DNA from: a bacterium
GTDB lineage: Bacteria > UBP14 > UBA6098
Assembly: GCA_030642425.1 (NCBI GenBank)
Contig: DAOWNU010000022.1
Span: forward strand, 1 to 11,090
DNA length: 11,090 nt
Reading direction: 5' to 3'
The notes under the pieces: model-generated
Databases searched by the model: none
Told to the model about the DNA's origin: nothing
What the model saw: the letters and a program-made list of their open reading frames with translations, nothing else
Translations under genes and position numbers: made by a program
Part shown: positions 1 to 5,965 of the stretch, in pieces
How positions within the stretch are numbered: the first letter of the stretch is position 1
How the letters are laid out: each line of letters opens with the position of its first letter

Positions 1-91
1 TATAACTTATTTGCAAGTAATTCATTAGGCCTCATTCGAGACCCACTTATTGCAACGCACCCCATATTCTCATTTTTTTAGCAATCTCTAT

Positions 92-120
92 TAAGCATTT
101 GACATTCATTAGGATATAAA
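92..120 (+). promoter_or_regulatory. Possible promoter of the MBL-fold lipoprotein gene
   Basis: TTGACA lies at 99-104 and TATAAA at 115-120. The 10-base gap is too short for a normal sigma-70 promoter, so only one box can be used as it stands; TATAAA with a weak TTAAGC box at 91-96 is the alternative. The 11-mer CATTTGACATT (97-107) recurs at 4494-4504, where it forms the -35 region of the exbB promoter. That makes this a plausible promoter, but the boxes are not resolved. Confidence 0.3.
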
Positions 121-137
121 AAAAATCTAACAGTATT

Positions 138-1025
138 ATGAAAAAACTCCTTATCTTACTTGCTATCGTTACGTTTGCGCTGTTTTACGCCGGATGTTCG
201 GGAAGCGGCCCCGTGGCGCCGCCGGACAAGCATCACGGCGACGGAAATCTGTCCATCCGATTCGTTTATGTCGGTCAGGCGGAGGCGACTGTCATAACCT
301 CCCCGGACGGCTATACTCTCCTTTACGATGCCGCAACCGGAACGGGCGCAACCGATTACATCATTCCTCTCATGGATTCTCTTAACATCGATTTCCTCGA
401 TATGGCGATAATGAGCCATTACGACGGCGACCATATCGGCGGGATAGACGAGGTGCTGAACGCGGTCGGTCTCGACGGCCTTTGCTACGATCACGGCGGC
501 TCACACACGACTAATCACTTCACCAACTATATTGCGGCTGTGGGCGATGCTCGCCGCACTATTTCCCCCGGCGATACGATCCGGCTTGGCGACGATGTCC
601 AAATCGCGTGTATTGCCTCCGACGGCAACGGGGCCTATGTGATACAGGAGAACGACCGCTCGGTGGCCTGTATTATATCCTACGCCGGTTTCGATGTCTG
701 GATCGGCGGGGATATCAACGGCTCGGACGAGGGGGAGAGGGTCGATATCGAAAGCCGGGTCGCGCCGGATTGCAGACAGATGGAGTGTTTTCTTGCGGAT
801 CATCACGGCAGCAGATACTCGAACAACGAGACAATCCTCGCCGCGCTGAGGCCGGATTTCTGCGTAATTTCATGCGGAATCGACAACCCTTACGGCCATC
901 CACACGCGGAAAGTATTGCCAGAATGCAGATTTGGACGGAAGAAATTCTCCGCACGGACGAATCGGGCACGGTAACTGTTATCGTGGACAGCGCGGGAAC
1001 GTTCGATGTGAGCACGCAACACTGA
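138..1025 (+). CDS. Lipoprotein with ComEC-type metallo-beta-lactamase fold
   Basis: A 295-residue exported hydrolase. Residues 1-20 are a lipoprotein signal (two Lys, hydrophobic core, lipobox Y-A-G-C with Cys20), followed by a Ser/Gly/Pro linker, so it should be membrane anchored. The rest is a metallo-beta-lactamase fold of the ComEC/Rec2 C-terminal type: a VGQAEA strand near residue 45, the metal motif S-H-Y-D-G-D-H (His94, Asp96, Asp98, His99), GGD at 190-192, A-D-H-H-G-S at 220-225 and Y-G-H-P-H at 252-256. All these landmarks also occur in ComEC, where the domain is thought to act on DNA; here the channel and OB parts are absent. The substrate is unknown: nucleic acid, phosphodiester or another ester are all possible. 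The ATG has no Shine-Dalgarno in front of it. The next gene lies beyond 400 bases of repeats, so it is probably transcribed alone. Confidence 0.85.
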   Translation: MKKLLILLAIVTFALFYAGCSGSGPVAPPDKHHGDGNLSIRFVYVGQAEATVITSPDGYTLLYDAATGTGATDYIIPLMDSLNIDFLDMAIMSHYDGDHIGGIDEVLNAVGLDGLCYDHGGSHTTNHFTNYIAAVGDARRTISPGDTIRLGDDVQIACIASDGNGAYVIQENDRSVACIISYAGFDVWIGGDINGSDEGERVDIESRVAPDCRQMECFLADHHGSRYSNNETILAALRPDFCVISCGIDNPYGHPHAESIARMQIWTEEILRTDESGTVTVIVDSAGTFDVSTQH

Positions 1026-1049
1026 CCGGAACAATTATGAATATTTTAC

Positions 1050-1085
1050 ATCTTGTTACTCGCTCAGCAGAGCATCGTAGCGAAG
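1050..1085 (+). repeat. Short GC-richer hairpin, possible degenerate copy of the 55-bp repeat
   Basis: The stretch starting GTTACTCGCTCAGCAGAGC contains the stem GCTC-AGCA-GAGC and the wider stem TCGCT/AGCGA. Its beginning resembles the first part of the 55-bp repeat at 1229 (GTTACTCCGCTCTGC). It borders the left arm of the AT-rich element as the 55-bp repeat borders the right arm. The relationship is inferred from this resemblance. Confidence 0.4.
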
Positions 1086-1227
1086 AATATATTAAATATT
1101 AAAGATTAAAGTGCAAAATGACATATTAAAAATCAAAAAGCTCTTATCAAATCTAAAGATTCGGGGCGGAAATAATTTTAATTTTTGATTTGTAATTTTT
1201 ATATTTGATGTTTGATATTTAATATTT
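1086..1227. repeat. AT-rich inverted-repeat element, copy 1
   Basis: The left arm (1086-1142) is rich in ATTAAA and AAAAATC steps and ends in AAAAAGCTCTTATCAAAT. The right arm (1170-1227) is roughly its reverse complement and ends in TTTGATATTTAATATT. About 27 bases of GC-richer sequence (around ATTCGGGGCGG) lie between. Both arms recur at 5681-5892 with an unrelated, longer centre, and the right arm recurs alone at 1321-1376. No protein is encoded. The form fits a small non-autonomous mobile element, though no target duplication is proven. Confidence 0.7.
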
Positions 1228-1228
1228 C

Positions 1229-1283
1229 TCTCGTTACTCCGCTCTGCGGTGTAACGTTTTGGGCGACGCTCCGCGTCGATGGG
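1229..1283. repeat. 55-bp double-hairpin repeat, copy A
   Basis: This 55-base stretch is identical to 11030-11084. It can fold into two hairpins: GTTAC-T-CCG / CGG-T-GTAAC around 1233-1255 (one T-T mismatch, CTCTG loop), and CGACGC-TCC-GCGTCG at 1264-1278 with a perfect 6-bp stem. There is no T-run, so it is not a typical terminator. It looks like a dispersed REP-like repeat. Confidence 0.85.
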
Positions 1284-1320
1284 TTGAGGGGTGGAAGAGG
1301 ACGTTAATCATCGCAGCAAG

Positions 1321-1376
1321 GAATAATTTTAATTTTTAATTTGTAATTTTTATATTTAATTTTTGATATTTGATAT
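1321..1376. repeat. AT-rich element, solitary right arm
   Basis: This block closely repeats the right arm of copy 1 (1170-1227), sharing AATAATTTTAATTTTT, ATTTGTAATTTTTATATTT and TTTGATATTTGATAT-like ends. No matching left arm sits beside it. It lies between the 55-bp repeat and an inverted degenerate copy of its second hairpin (1399-1413), just ahead of the next gene, so it may supply that gene's upstream region. Confidence 0.65.
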
Positions 1377-1394
1377 ATATATGGGTTGAAAACG

Positions 1395-1413
1395 CGATGC
1401 GGAGCGTCGAAAA
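1395..1413 (-). repeat. Degenerate inverted copy of the 55-bp repeat's second hairpin
   Basis: GCGGAGCGTCG at 1399-1409 is the exact reverse complement of CGACGCTCCGC at 1264-1274, and the match continues with one mismatch to TCG. The two copies face each other across the solitary AT-rich arm. The block lies in the open frame just ahead of the next gene, which argues against starting that gene upstream of 1433. Confidence 0.55.
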
Positions 1414-1432
1414 AACACTGAGCGAAATTAAT

Positions 1433-2092
1433 ATGAATATTGAAAAACTCTTGTCATTCGCAATTATTATGCTCGTTGTTTTCCTCGGATGCGATAGTGT
1501 CGATCCCGATCCTCCCGAAGTGCCCGACGAGATCGAGAATGCGGTCTGGCCCTTTGTCGAGGGCAACGAGTGGACATTTACCACGCGAACATGGAACGAC
1601 TCGATTGCAGATTGGGAAGAATATGGCGAGAGATACGAGGTCGTCCGGGCATTTTTGCACGGCAACAGTCGGGTTGTGGAAATCGCGCTCGAATATTTTA
1701 TCGAGGATACGGTTTTTGCCGAATATACCTTCTGGTGGGGCAACACGACCGCCGGCCTGTTCGCCTATGCGCCATATAGCGAAAGTTTTGTCGCCTACGA
1801 CTCCCCGCGACTGCTTTTTAAATATCCCGCGGAGAACGGCGAGGATTTTCAGAGCTTTGCCCCATATCCTGACAGTCCCACGGAGATGTTTTTCTCATCG
1901 ACAATGCCAACGATAACCGTGCCCGCGGGCGAATTTGAAGCCTGTGTCGGATATCAATACTATATCCCGCCGGGGGACAATATATACTACTACTTTGCGC
2001 CGGATACGGGCTATATTTATATGGAGAAATATGTCGGCTCGACACTCACAAAAACCCGCGCATTGACCGAATATATCCTTCTTCCAAACTGA
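1433..2092 (+). CDS. Small lipoprotein of unknown function
   Basis: The frame is open from 1370, but the ATG at 1433 starts a clean lipoprotein signal: two charged residues, a hydrophobic stretch to residue 18, lipobox F-L-G-C with Cys20, then an acidic/proline linker. Residues upstream of it would come from repeat sequence. The mature part (219 residues in total) is rich in aromatic and acidic residues and looks all-beta. It has the pattern W-P-F-x-E-G-N-E-W near residue 40, T-V-P-A-G-E-F about 60 residues before the end, then a Y-Y-F-A-P-D-T-G-Y strand and a closing L-x-E-Y. That pattern resembles lipoproteins common in FCB candidate phyla, but no activity is known to me. There is no Shine-Dalgarno before the ATG, as in the lipoprotein gene at 138. 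Its role cannot be told from the neighbours. Confidence 0.75.
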   Translation: MNIEKLLSFAIIMLVVFLGCDSVDPDPPEVPDEIENAVWPFVEGNEWTFTTRTWNDSIADWEEYGERYEVVRAFLHGNSRVVEIALEYFIEDTVFAEYTFWWGNTTAGLFAYAPYSESFVAYDSPRLLFKYPAENGEDFQSFAPYPDSPTEMFFSSTMPTITVPAGEFEACVGYQYYIPPGDNIYYYFAPDTGYIYMEKYVGSTLTKTRALTEYILLPN

Positions 2093-2206
2093 ATGACACT
2101 GCCGCACTACCGATGAAGGTAAAAGGCCGAAGATCCCGCGATGTCGAAGAATAAGGGCAACAGATAGCCGCTCTTTCTTCGGGAAATTCTTCGAAAATTT
2201 TTTGTA

Positions 2207-2234
2207 TTGCAATTGCCTAATTTAGGAATATACT
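2207..2234 (+). promoter_or_regulatory. Promoter of the 530-residue secreted protein
   Basis: TTGCAA at 2207-2212 and TATACT at 2229-2234 are 16 bases apart, a good sigma-70-like pair about 40 bases ahead of the start codon. A GGAGGA ribosome binding site follows at 2263-2268. The upstream gene has no obvious terminator, so some read-through is possible. Confidence 0.55.
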
Positions 2235-2273
2235 TTAGCAAAATTGGTTTGAAGACTATTTCGGAGGAGAAAA

Positions 2274-3866
2274 ATGAATCGAATTATCTCGTTGTTATGT
2301 ATCGTGATTGTTCTCTCAATTTCCGCGCTGGCCACGGGGCGGACAGACAGTATCCCGCCGTTCCAATACGATTCGGGTGTCCGCGCGAGATTGGCTGGAG
2401 ATGCGCTCGACGGCGACTGCGATATCCGCATGGCCCCCGAACCGGTTCACCCTATCGGCACGAATCTTTTCTATTACTCCACCGACGGCCAGATAACATG
2501 GAACAACGTTGCGGCGATAAACACGGGCGCCGATAACTGGACGGCCTCGACTCCCGGTGCTGCCGGCGATGCATACTGGAGATTTTATTTCGAGACTGAC
2601 TCCTGCTGGGGAGGACAGACACCGGTTTATCCCGGCACCGACATTTGCAGGCTGCCGGCGAACTGGTATGTCTATTGGGAAGATGACGCCGGTCTCGATA
2701 GCTCCAATTCGATTCCCGGCGACGGTTCCTGGCTCGACATCCGGGGCGCGGGTTTCTGTGTTTCCAACGGCAGATTCTACGGTAAAATAGTCAAGGCCAA
2801 CAGCGATTGGCGCAAGCATGACGGTGGTTTTTCCAGTATTCTCCAACTTTACGATCATAATTATGGCTATATGTTCGCGATAAACAATCCACTGGAACCG
2901 ACAGGCGATGTCTCATATACAATGGTTTATTGCGATTCTCTCGATCCACCGGAAGTTGGTGGTAGTCCACCAGTCGAATTCGCTCCCGGTGTGATGAAGG
3001 TTTTTGAAAGCACCAGCGAGATATATGTGATAGACAGGGATATCGAGTTCGTTTTTGTTGCGGAAACCCTGTTTATGTCCTGCCCGATCACTTCGATAGT
3101 CAACGATGCAGATTATGGCACATACCCCAACGACGGCCGCTATTGGAACGTGCAGGTGTTGACAATGCACCTTTTCTGGACCGGAAACTGGTGGGATCCG
3201 ACAATTGTCCAGTATTTTGCGGATAGAACAAAGAACGGTCATGCATATTATAATCATCGAGCCGCCGGAATAACCCCGTGGATGTCTTCGCCGACAGCGC
3301 CGAATACAGCGCCGTTATTGACAACTCCAACTGCGGATTATAATGAGTCGGACGACTCGACGACTGTGACCGTTATCTACACCGACACGGACGAGAACCC
3401 GCCGGAATATGTTCGTGTGGATATCGCTGAAACACGGGCGACCTATGAACTCGCGAAGGCCGAGGTTGTCGGCACATTCGGCTGGGTCGAGGGCATAACA
3501 TATTCGGCGAGAATTCCCGGCTATCACGGCTGGGGAGCGGATTTCTCTTTCAGCGCGTCTGACGGTGTGGAAACCTATACTCTTCCCGCAGGGCCGCTTT
3601 ATACCGGGGAAAGACTTCCGCAGGAAATCGGTTTCAAGGTTTGGCCCAATCCATTCAACAGCGCCTGCAGAATAGAAGCCCCGGCCGGCGCGGAAATCGA
3701 GATTTTCGATGTCAACGGACGTCTTGTCGAGAAAATGGGTGGTGCGGCTTTCGAGTCCGGCGCGCGGATTTGGTCTCCCGGCAATCGTGTAACGACCGGT
3801 GTTTATCTTATCAAGATGACCGATGGCAATTCAATTAAGACCGTGCGGACAATATATCTGAAATAG
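2274..3866 (+). CDS. Secreted multidomain protein with type IX-like sorting tail
   Basis: A 530-residue exported protein starting at an ATG with GGAGGA five bases upstream. Residues 1-20 form a signal peptide ending A-L-A, with no lipobox Cys. Residues about 45-330 are a beta-rich region full of Trp, Tyr and Gly that I cannot assign; the stretch G-A-G-F-C-V-S-N-G-R-F-Y-G-K-I near 160 resembles a strand pattern in secreted FCB proteins. Residues about 340-450 look Ig-like (T-V-T-V-I-Y-T-D-T-D-E-N-P-P-E-Y-V). Residues 456-530 are the sorting tail: W-P-N-P-F-N, I-F-D-V-N-G-R, G-V-Y-L-I-K-M and final Y-L-K. In Bacteroidota such tails direct outer-membrane transit by the type IX system and are then removed; use of that route here is inferred. 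It is a single-gene unit with its own promoter and terminator. Its function is unknown, possibly surface binding. Confidence 0.8.
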   Translation: MNRIISLLCIVIVLSISALATGRTDSIPPFQYDSGVRARLAGDALDGDCDIRMAPEPVHPIGTNLFYYSTDGQITWNNVAAINTGADNWTASTPGAAGDAYWRFYFETDSCWGGQTPVYPGTDICRLPANWYVYWEDDAGLDSSNSIPGDGSWLDIRGAGFCVSNGRFYGKIVKANSDWRKHDGGFSSILQLYDHNYGYMFAINNPLEPTGDVSYTMVYCDSLDPPEVGGSPPVEFAPGVMKVFESTSEIYVIDRDIEFVFVAETLFMSCPITSIVNDADYGTYPNDGRYWNVQVLTMHLFWTGNWWDPTIVQYFADRTKNGHAYYNHRAAGITPWMSSPTAPNTAPLLTTPTADYNESDDSTTVTVIYTDTDENPPEYVRVDIAETRATYELAKAEVVGTFGWVEGITYSARIPGYHGWGADFSFSASDGVETYTLPAGPLYTGERLPQEIGFKVWPNPFNSACRIEAPAGAEIEIFDVNGRLVEKMGGAAFESGARIWSPGNRVTTGVYLIKMTDGNSIKTVRTIYLK

Positions 3867-3889
3867 CTTGAAAAACAGGATTGCAATTT

Positions 3890-3916
3890 AAGGGCGGGTT
3901 ATCCCGCCCTTTTTTT
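3890..3916 (+). terminator. Intrinsic terminator after the 530-residue protein gene
   Basis: A perfect stem GGGCGGG (3892-3898), loop TTAT, CCCGCCC (3903-3909) is followed by seven T (3910-3916). AA ahead of the stem can pair with the first T residues. On the minus strand the same stem is followed by TTAAATT, so it may weakly stop yidD transcripts coming the other way. Confidence 0.92.
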
Positions 3917-3925
3917 GTCGCGTTT

Positions 3926-4255
3926 CTATTTTCCGGGTGAGGGCACCGGATCGTAGCCGCTTTCGTCGCAGAAAAATGTGCATCGCGACAGGCGATTTAT
4001 CGCGAGCAAGCCGCCTTTGAATGCCCCGTGAACTTCTATAGCCTCGATTGCGTATTCGCTGCAGGTGGGCGTGAATTTACATCGACCGCCGAGCCTATGA
4101 TAAACTGGCGCGCCGATTTTCCGATATATCCCGATATTCCAGATTAGTATTCGCGCCGAAATCTGTTTGGATGGCGGTCTCTGCAGGTCGCCGATTATTA
4201 CCACGAGCAGAAAACAGATTAGGGCGATGAATTTTATTTTTGTTTTTATTCTCAC
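3926..4255 (-). CDS. yidD: Membrane protein insertion efficiency factor YidD
   Basis: A 109-residue protein whose residues 38-105 carry the YidD signature: I-Y-R-K-I-G-A-P followed by G-G-R-C-K-F-T-P-T-C-S-E-Y-A-I-E-A-I at 56-73, H-G-A-F-K-G-G at 76-82, a R-C pair at 91-92 and the closing G-Y-D-P-V-P. YidD aids insertion of inner-membrane proteins by the YidC/Sec route. Usual YidD proteins are about 70-85 residues; this one has an extra N-terminal hydrophobic stretch (residues 8-22) that looks like a membrane anchor or signal peptide. The start is a GTG at 4255; an in-frame stop seven codons upstream rules out a longer form. The Shine-Dalgarno is weak, but the promoter at 4291-4319 leaves a leader of about 30 bases. 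It converges on the gene before it and is not next to rnpA, rpmH or yidC, its common partners. Confidence 0.92.
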   Translation of the reverse strand: MRIKTKIKFIALICFLLVVIIGDLQRPPSKQISARILIWNIGIYRKIGAPVYHRLGGRCKFTPTCSEYAIEAIEVHGAFKGGLLAINRLSRCTFFCDESGYDPVPSPGK

Positions 4256-4290
4256 GGGATCGGTTTCTCGATAACGTCATATTCTACTAC

Positions 4291-4319
4291 AATATTATAC
4301 AAACCCGATCCACAGTCAA
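4291..4319 (-). promoter_or_regulatory. Possible yidD promoter
   Basis: On the minus strand TTGACT (4314-4319) is followed after 17 bases by AATATT (4291-4296), or after only 14 bases by a perfect TATAAT (4294-4299). Either places transcription start about 25-35 bases ahead of the GTG at 4255, which supports that start. Confidence 0.5.
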
Positions 4320-4495
4320 GATAGCAGAAAAAATTTTATTCTCGACGCATAGCGCCGGCTGCACAGCGCAATTGCATTGGAGAGCTTCTCGCTTCCACAC
4401 TGCGAAACTGGAGCTTAGTTAAGAGGAAACCGGATATACCAATATCTCCTCCACTGCTGTTTTTTCGGTAAAAATCGGCAATCTCCATTTTTCAT

Positions 4496-4524
4496 TTGAC
4501 ATTATCCCGACAGGTTCATATATT
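4496..4524 (+). promoter_or_regulatory. Promoter of the exbB-exbD-exbD-tonB operon
   Basis: TTGACA (4496-4501), 17 bases, TATATT (4519-4524): a near-consensus sigma-70 promoter about 50 bases before the exbB start. It is the best promoter in the window. No Fur-box-like dyad is evident over it, so iron control cannot be claimed. Confidence 0.75.
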
Positions 4525-4578
4525 TATTCCAAATTATGATGAACGAAAAACAGGAAAAATAGGAAAGGAGCACACTCG

Positions 4579-5196
4579 ATGGTTCACTACTTTAATAAGG
4601 GTGGGTTCTTGATGTTCCCGTTGCTGGGGCTGTTTGTAATCGGAATAGCTTTCGGCATTGTCAAGCTCTGGCTTCTGATGAGAGCGACGATCAATAGCAA
4701 GAAATTTTTTAGCAAAATAACGGGCACTCTGGAAAAAGAGGGTGTCAAGAGCGCAATCGAGATTTGCGAGAAAACGCGTGGTCCGCTCGCAGCTCTGATC
4801 CACGCCGGTCTCGAAAGGGCGGACCGCGGTCTGTCCTATGTCGAGAGGGCTATCGAGAATGAGGCCGCAATTCAACTCGGACATCTCGAGCGCGGAATGG
4901 TCTGGCTCTCCACAATAATCAGTGTTGCGCCGATGCTCGGTTTTCTTGGGACCGTTCAGGGCATGATTATCGCTTTCGAGACTATCGCCAAATCCAACGA
5001 TATTGTCCCCAGCGAGGTCGCCGGCGGTATCTCGACCGCGCTTCTGACAACTTTCAGCGGTCTTGCAATCGCAATACCTATCCAGATATTCTACAACTAC
5101 TTTGTGAATAAGGTCGATGGCATGGTTGTCGAAATGGAGGATTACTCCAACAAGCTTGTGGAGTTCCTGATCGACAAGGATATGATTGCACGATAA
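4579..5196 (+). CDS. exbB: ExbB/TolQ/MotA-family proton channel protein
   Basis: A 205-residue inner-membrane protein with the ExbB/TolQ layout: membrane helix at about 11-34, a long charged cytoplasmic stretch (35-105), then two helices at about 107-133 and 147-177. Family landmarks are M-L-G-F-L-G-T-V-Q-G-M at 119-129 and G-G-I-S-T-A-L-L-T-T-F-S-G-L-A-I-A-I-P at 149-167, the second of which lines the channel. With ExbD it uses the proton-motive force to power TonB. Length is at the short end of the normal range. The ATG has GGAAAGGAG ending eight bases upstream. ExbD follows after nine bases. The tonB gene at the operon's end favours ExbB over TolQ; no pal, tolA or tolB is present. Confidence 0.93.
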   Translation: MVHYFNKGGFLMFPLLGLFVIGIAFGIVKLWLLMRATINSKKFFSKITGTLEKEGVKSAIEICEKTRGPLAALIHAGLERADRGLSYVERAIENEAAIQLGHLERGMVWLSTIISVAPMLGFLGTVQGMIIAFETIAKSNDIVPSEVAGGISTALLTTFSGLAIAIPIQIFYNYFVNKVDGMVVEMEDYSNKLVEFLIDKDMIAR

Positions 5197-5205
5197 AGGT
5201 GAACC

Positions 5206-5637
5206 GTGCTTAAATTAAAAAAACACGCTAAGGCAGGCGTTGATATCCCCACGGCGAGTTTGGCGGATATTGTATTCCTTCTACTTATCTTTTTCCTCGT
5301 GACAACGAGTATGAACCCGGCCAAGGGCCTTGGGATGACATTGCCTCCGCCGGGTCAGGAAATTAAGATAGCAAAGCAAAATATTCTCAACATCTTCGTG
5401 AACCCCGAAGGCGCGGTGCTTATCGGGGGCGAAATAACTATTACCGATATTTCGCAGATCAAGGATATTGTCGAGAAAAAAAGAATGGAATACAAGGCGG
5501 AGAAGGGCGAAGAAGAAGAGATAATTATCAGCCTTCTCACACATACCGACGCCGAATACCGGATGATGATCGAGGTGCTGGATCAGATAAAACTCGCGGG
5601 CGCAAAGAAGATATCTATCGCCACGCCACATTTTTAA
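5206..5637 (+). CDS. exbD: ExbD/TolR-family protein, first copy
   Basis: A 143-residue protein with one membrane helix (about 20-36) after a short cationic cytoplasmic tail, and a periplasmic domain. The helix carries the family motif A-D-I-V-F-L-L-L-I-F-F-L-V-T-T with Asp21, the residue that corresponds to the essential proton-carrying Asp of ExbD (Asp25 in E. coli). The periplasmic part begins with L-P-P-P-G, has the beta pattern I-F-V-N-P-E-G and a highly charged K/E stretch at 90-106. The start is a GTG with AAAGGTG just ahead, nine bases after exbB, so the two are cotranscribed and probably coupled in translation. The second ExbD is only about 330 bases downstream but differs strongly in sequence, so this is not a recent duplication. 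Confidence 0.92.
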   Translation: MLKLKKHAKAGVDIPTASLADIVFLLLIFFLVTTSMNPAKGLGMTLPPPGQEIKIAKQNILNIFVNPEGAVLIGGEITITDISQIKDIVEKKRMEYKAEKGEEEEIIISLLTHTDAEYRMMIEVLDQIKLAGAKKISIATPHF

Positions 5638-5680
5638 AAAAGGGTGATGTGAAGCCCGTATTGTGAAACAGAGCGATGGA

Positions 5681-5892
5681 AAAATCAAATATCAAAGTTA
5701 AAAATGCAAAATGAAATGTTAAAAATTAAAAAGCTTCTTATCAAATATGAGAACTTGAAATGGGATAATTTCTGAAAGAATTGAAACAGGTTGCATGTAT
5801 TTTTGCACCGAATATCCTCACTATTCTGGAAGAGAAAATAATTTTGCTTTTTAATTTGTAATTTTAATATTTGATGTTTGATATTTAATATT
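5681..5892. repeat. AT-rich inverted-repeat element, copy 2, inside the TonB operon
   Basis: The left arm (5681-5745) includes ATCAAATATCAAAG, AATGCAAAATGAAAT and AAAAAGCTTCTTATCAAAT. The right arm (5837-5892), GCTTTTTAATTTGTAATTTT and on to TTTGATATTTAATATT, is largely its reverse complement and almost matches the right arm at 1170-1227. The centre, about 5746-5836, is unlike the centre of copy 1. It has no ORF of note and no T-run terminator or clear promoter. It fills most of the 5638-5965 gap between the exbD genes; the remaining 5638-5680 and 5893-5950 show nothing recognisable. Confidence 0.75.
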
Positions 5893-5955
5893 CCAAAGTT
5901 ATACCACTGTCTCCGTGGAATATGTCAGTAAAACGGGGCAACCGCCTGCAATACC

Positions 5956-5960
5956 GGAGG
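5956..5960 (+). promoter_or_regulatory. Ribosome binding site that fixes the second exbD start
   Basis: GGAGG at 5956-5960 lies five bases ahead of an in-frame TTG at 5966. No such site precedes the in-frame GTG at 5915. The TTG start also gives an N-terminus of normal ExbD length, so initiation at TTG is preferred. Confidence 0.75.
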
Positions 5961-5965
5961 ATAAA

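Larger units (their letters stand above)
4256..4578. other. Divergent intergenic region between yidD and exbB
   Basis: This 323-base gap holds the yidD promoter (4291-4319, minus) and the exbB promoter (4496-4524, plus). Between them, 4320-4495 shows only a small hairpin GATAT-ACCA-ATATC near 4434-4447. I see no RNA gene, ORF with a ribosome site, or recognisable operator there. Confidence 0.6.

Noticed and set aside
1229..1283. Intrinsic terminator or tRNA-like RNA
   Set aside because: Two hairpins are present but no T-run, no cloverleaf, and the same sequence recurs at 11030 in another context, which fits a dispersed repeat better.
2129..2206. Possible terminator after the small lipoprotein gene
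   Set aside because: CGAAGAA/TTCTTCG can pair across about 25 bases and a T-run follows at the end, but the stem is weak, the loop large, and the T-run is not next to the stem.
2316..2858. 180-residue minus-strand frame
   Set aside because: Overlaps the start of the 530-residue protein, which has a signal peptide and strong ribosome site; the antisense frame has neither.
4240..4422. 60-residue frame between yidD and exbB
   Set aside because: No ribosome site, overlaps the yidD start and its promoter, and no protein-like composition.
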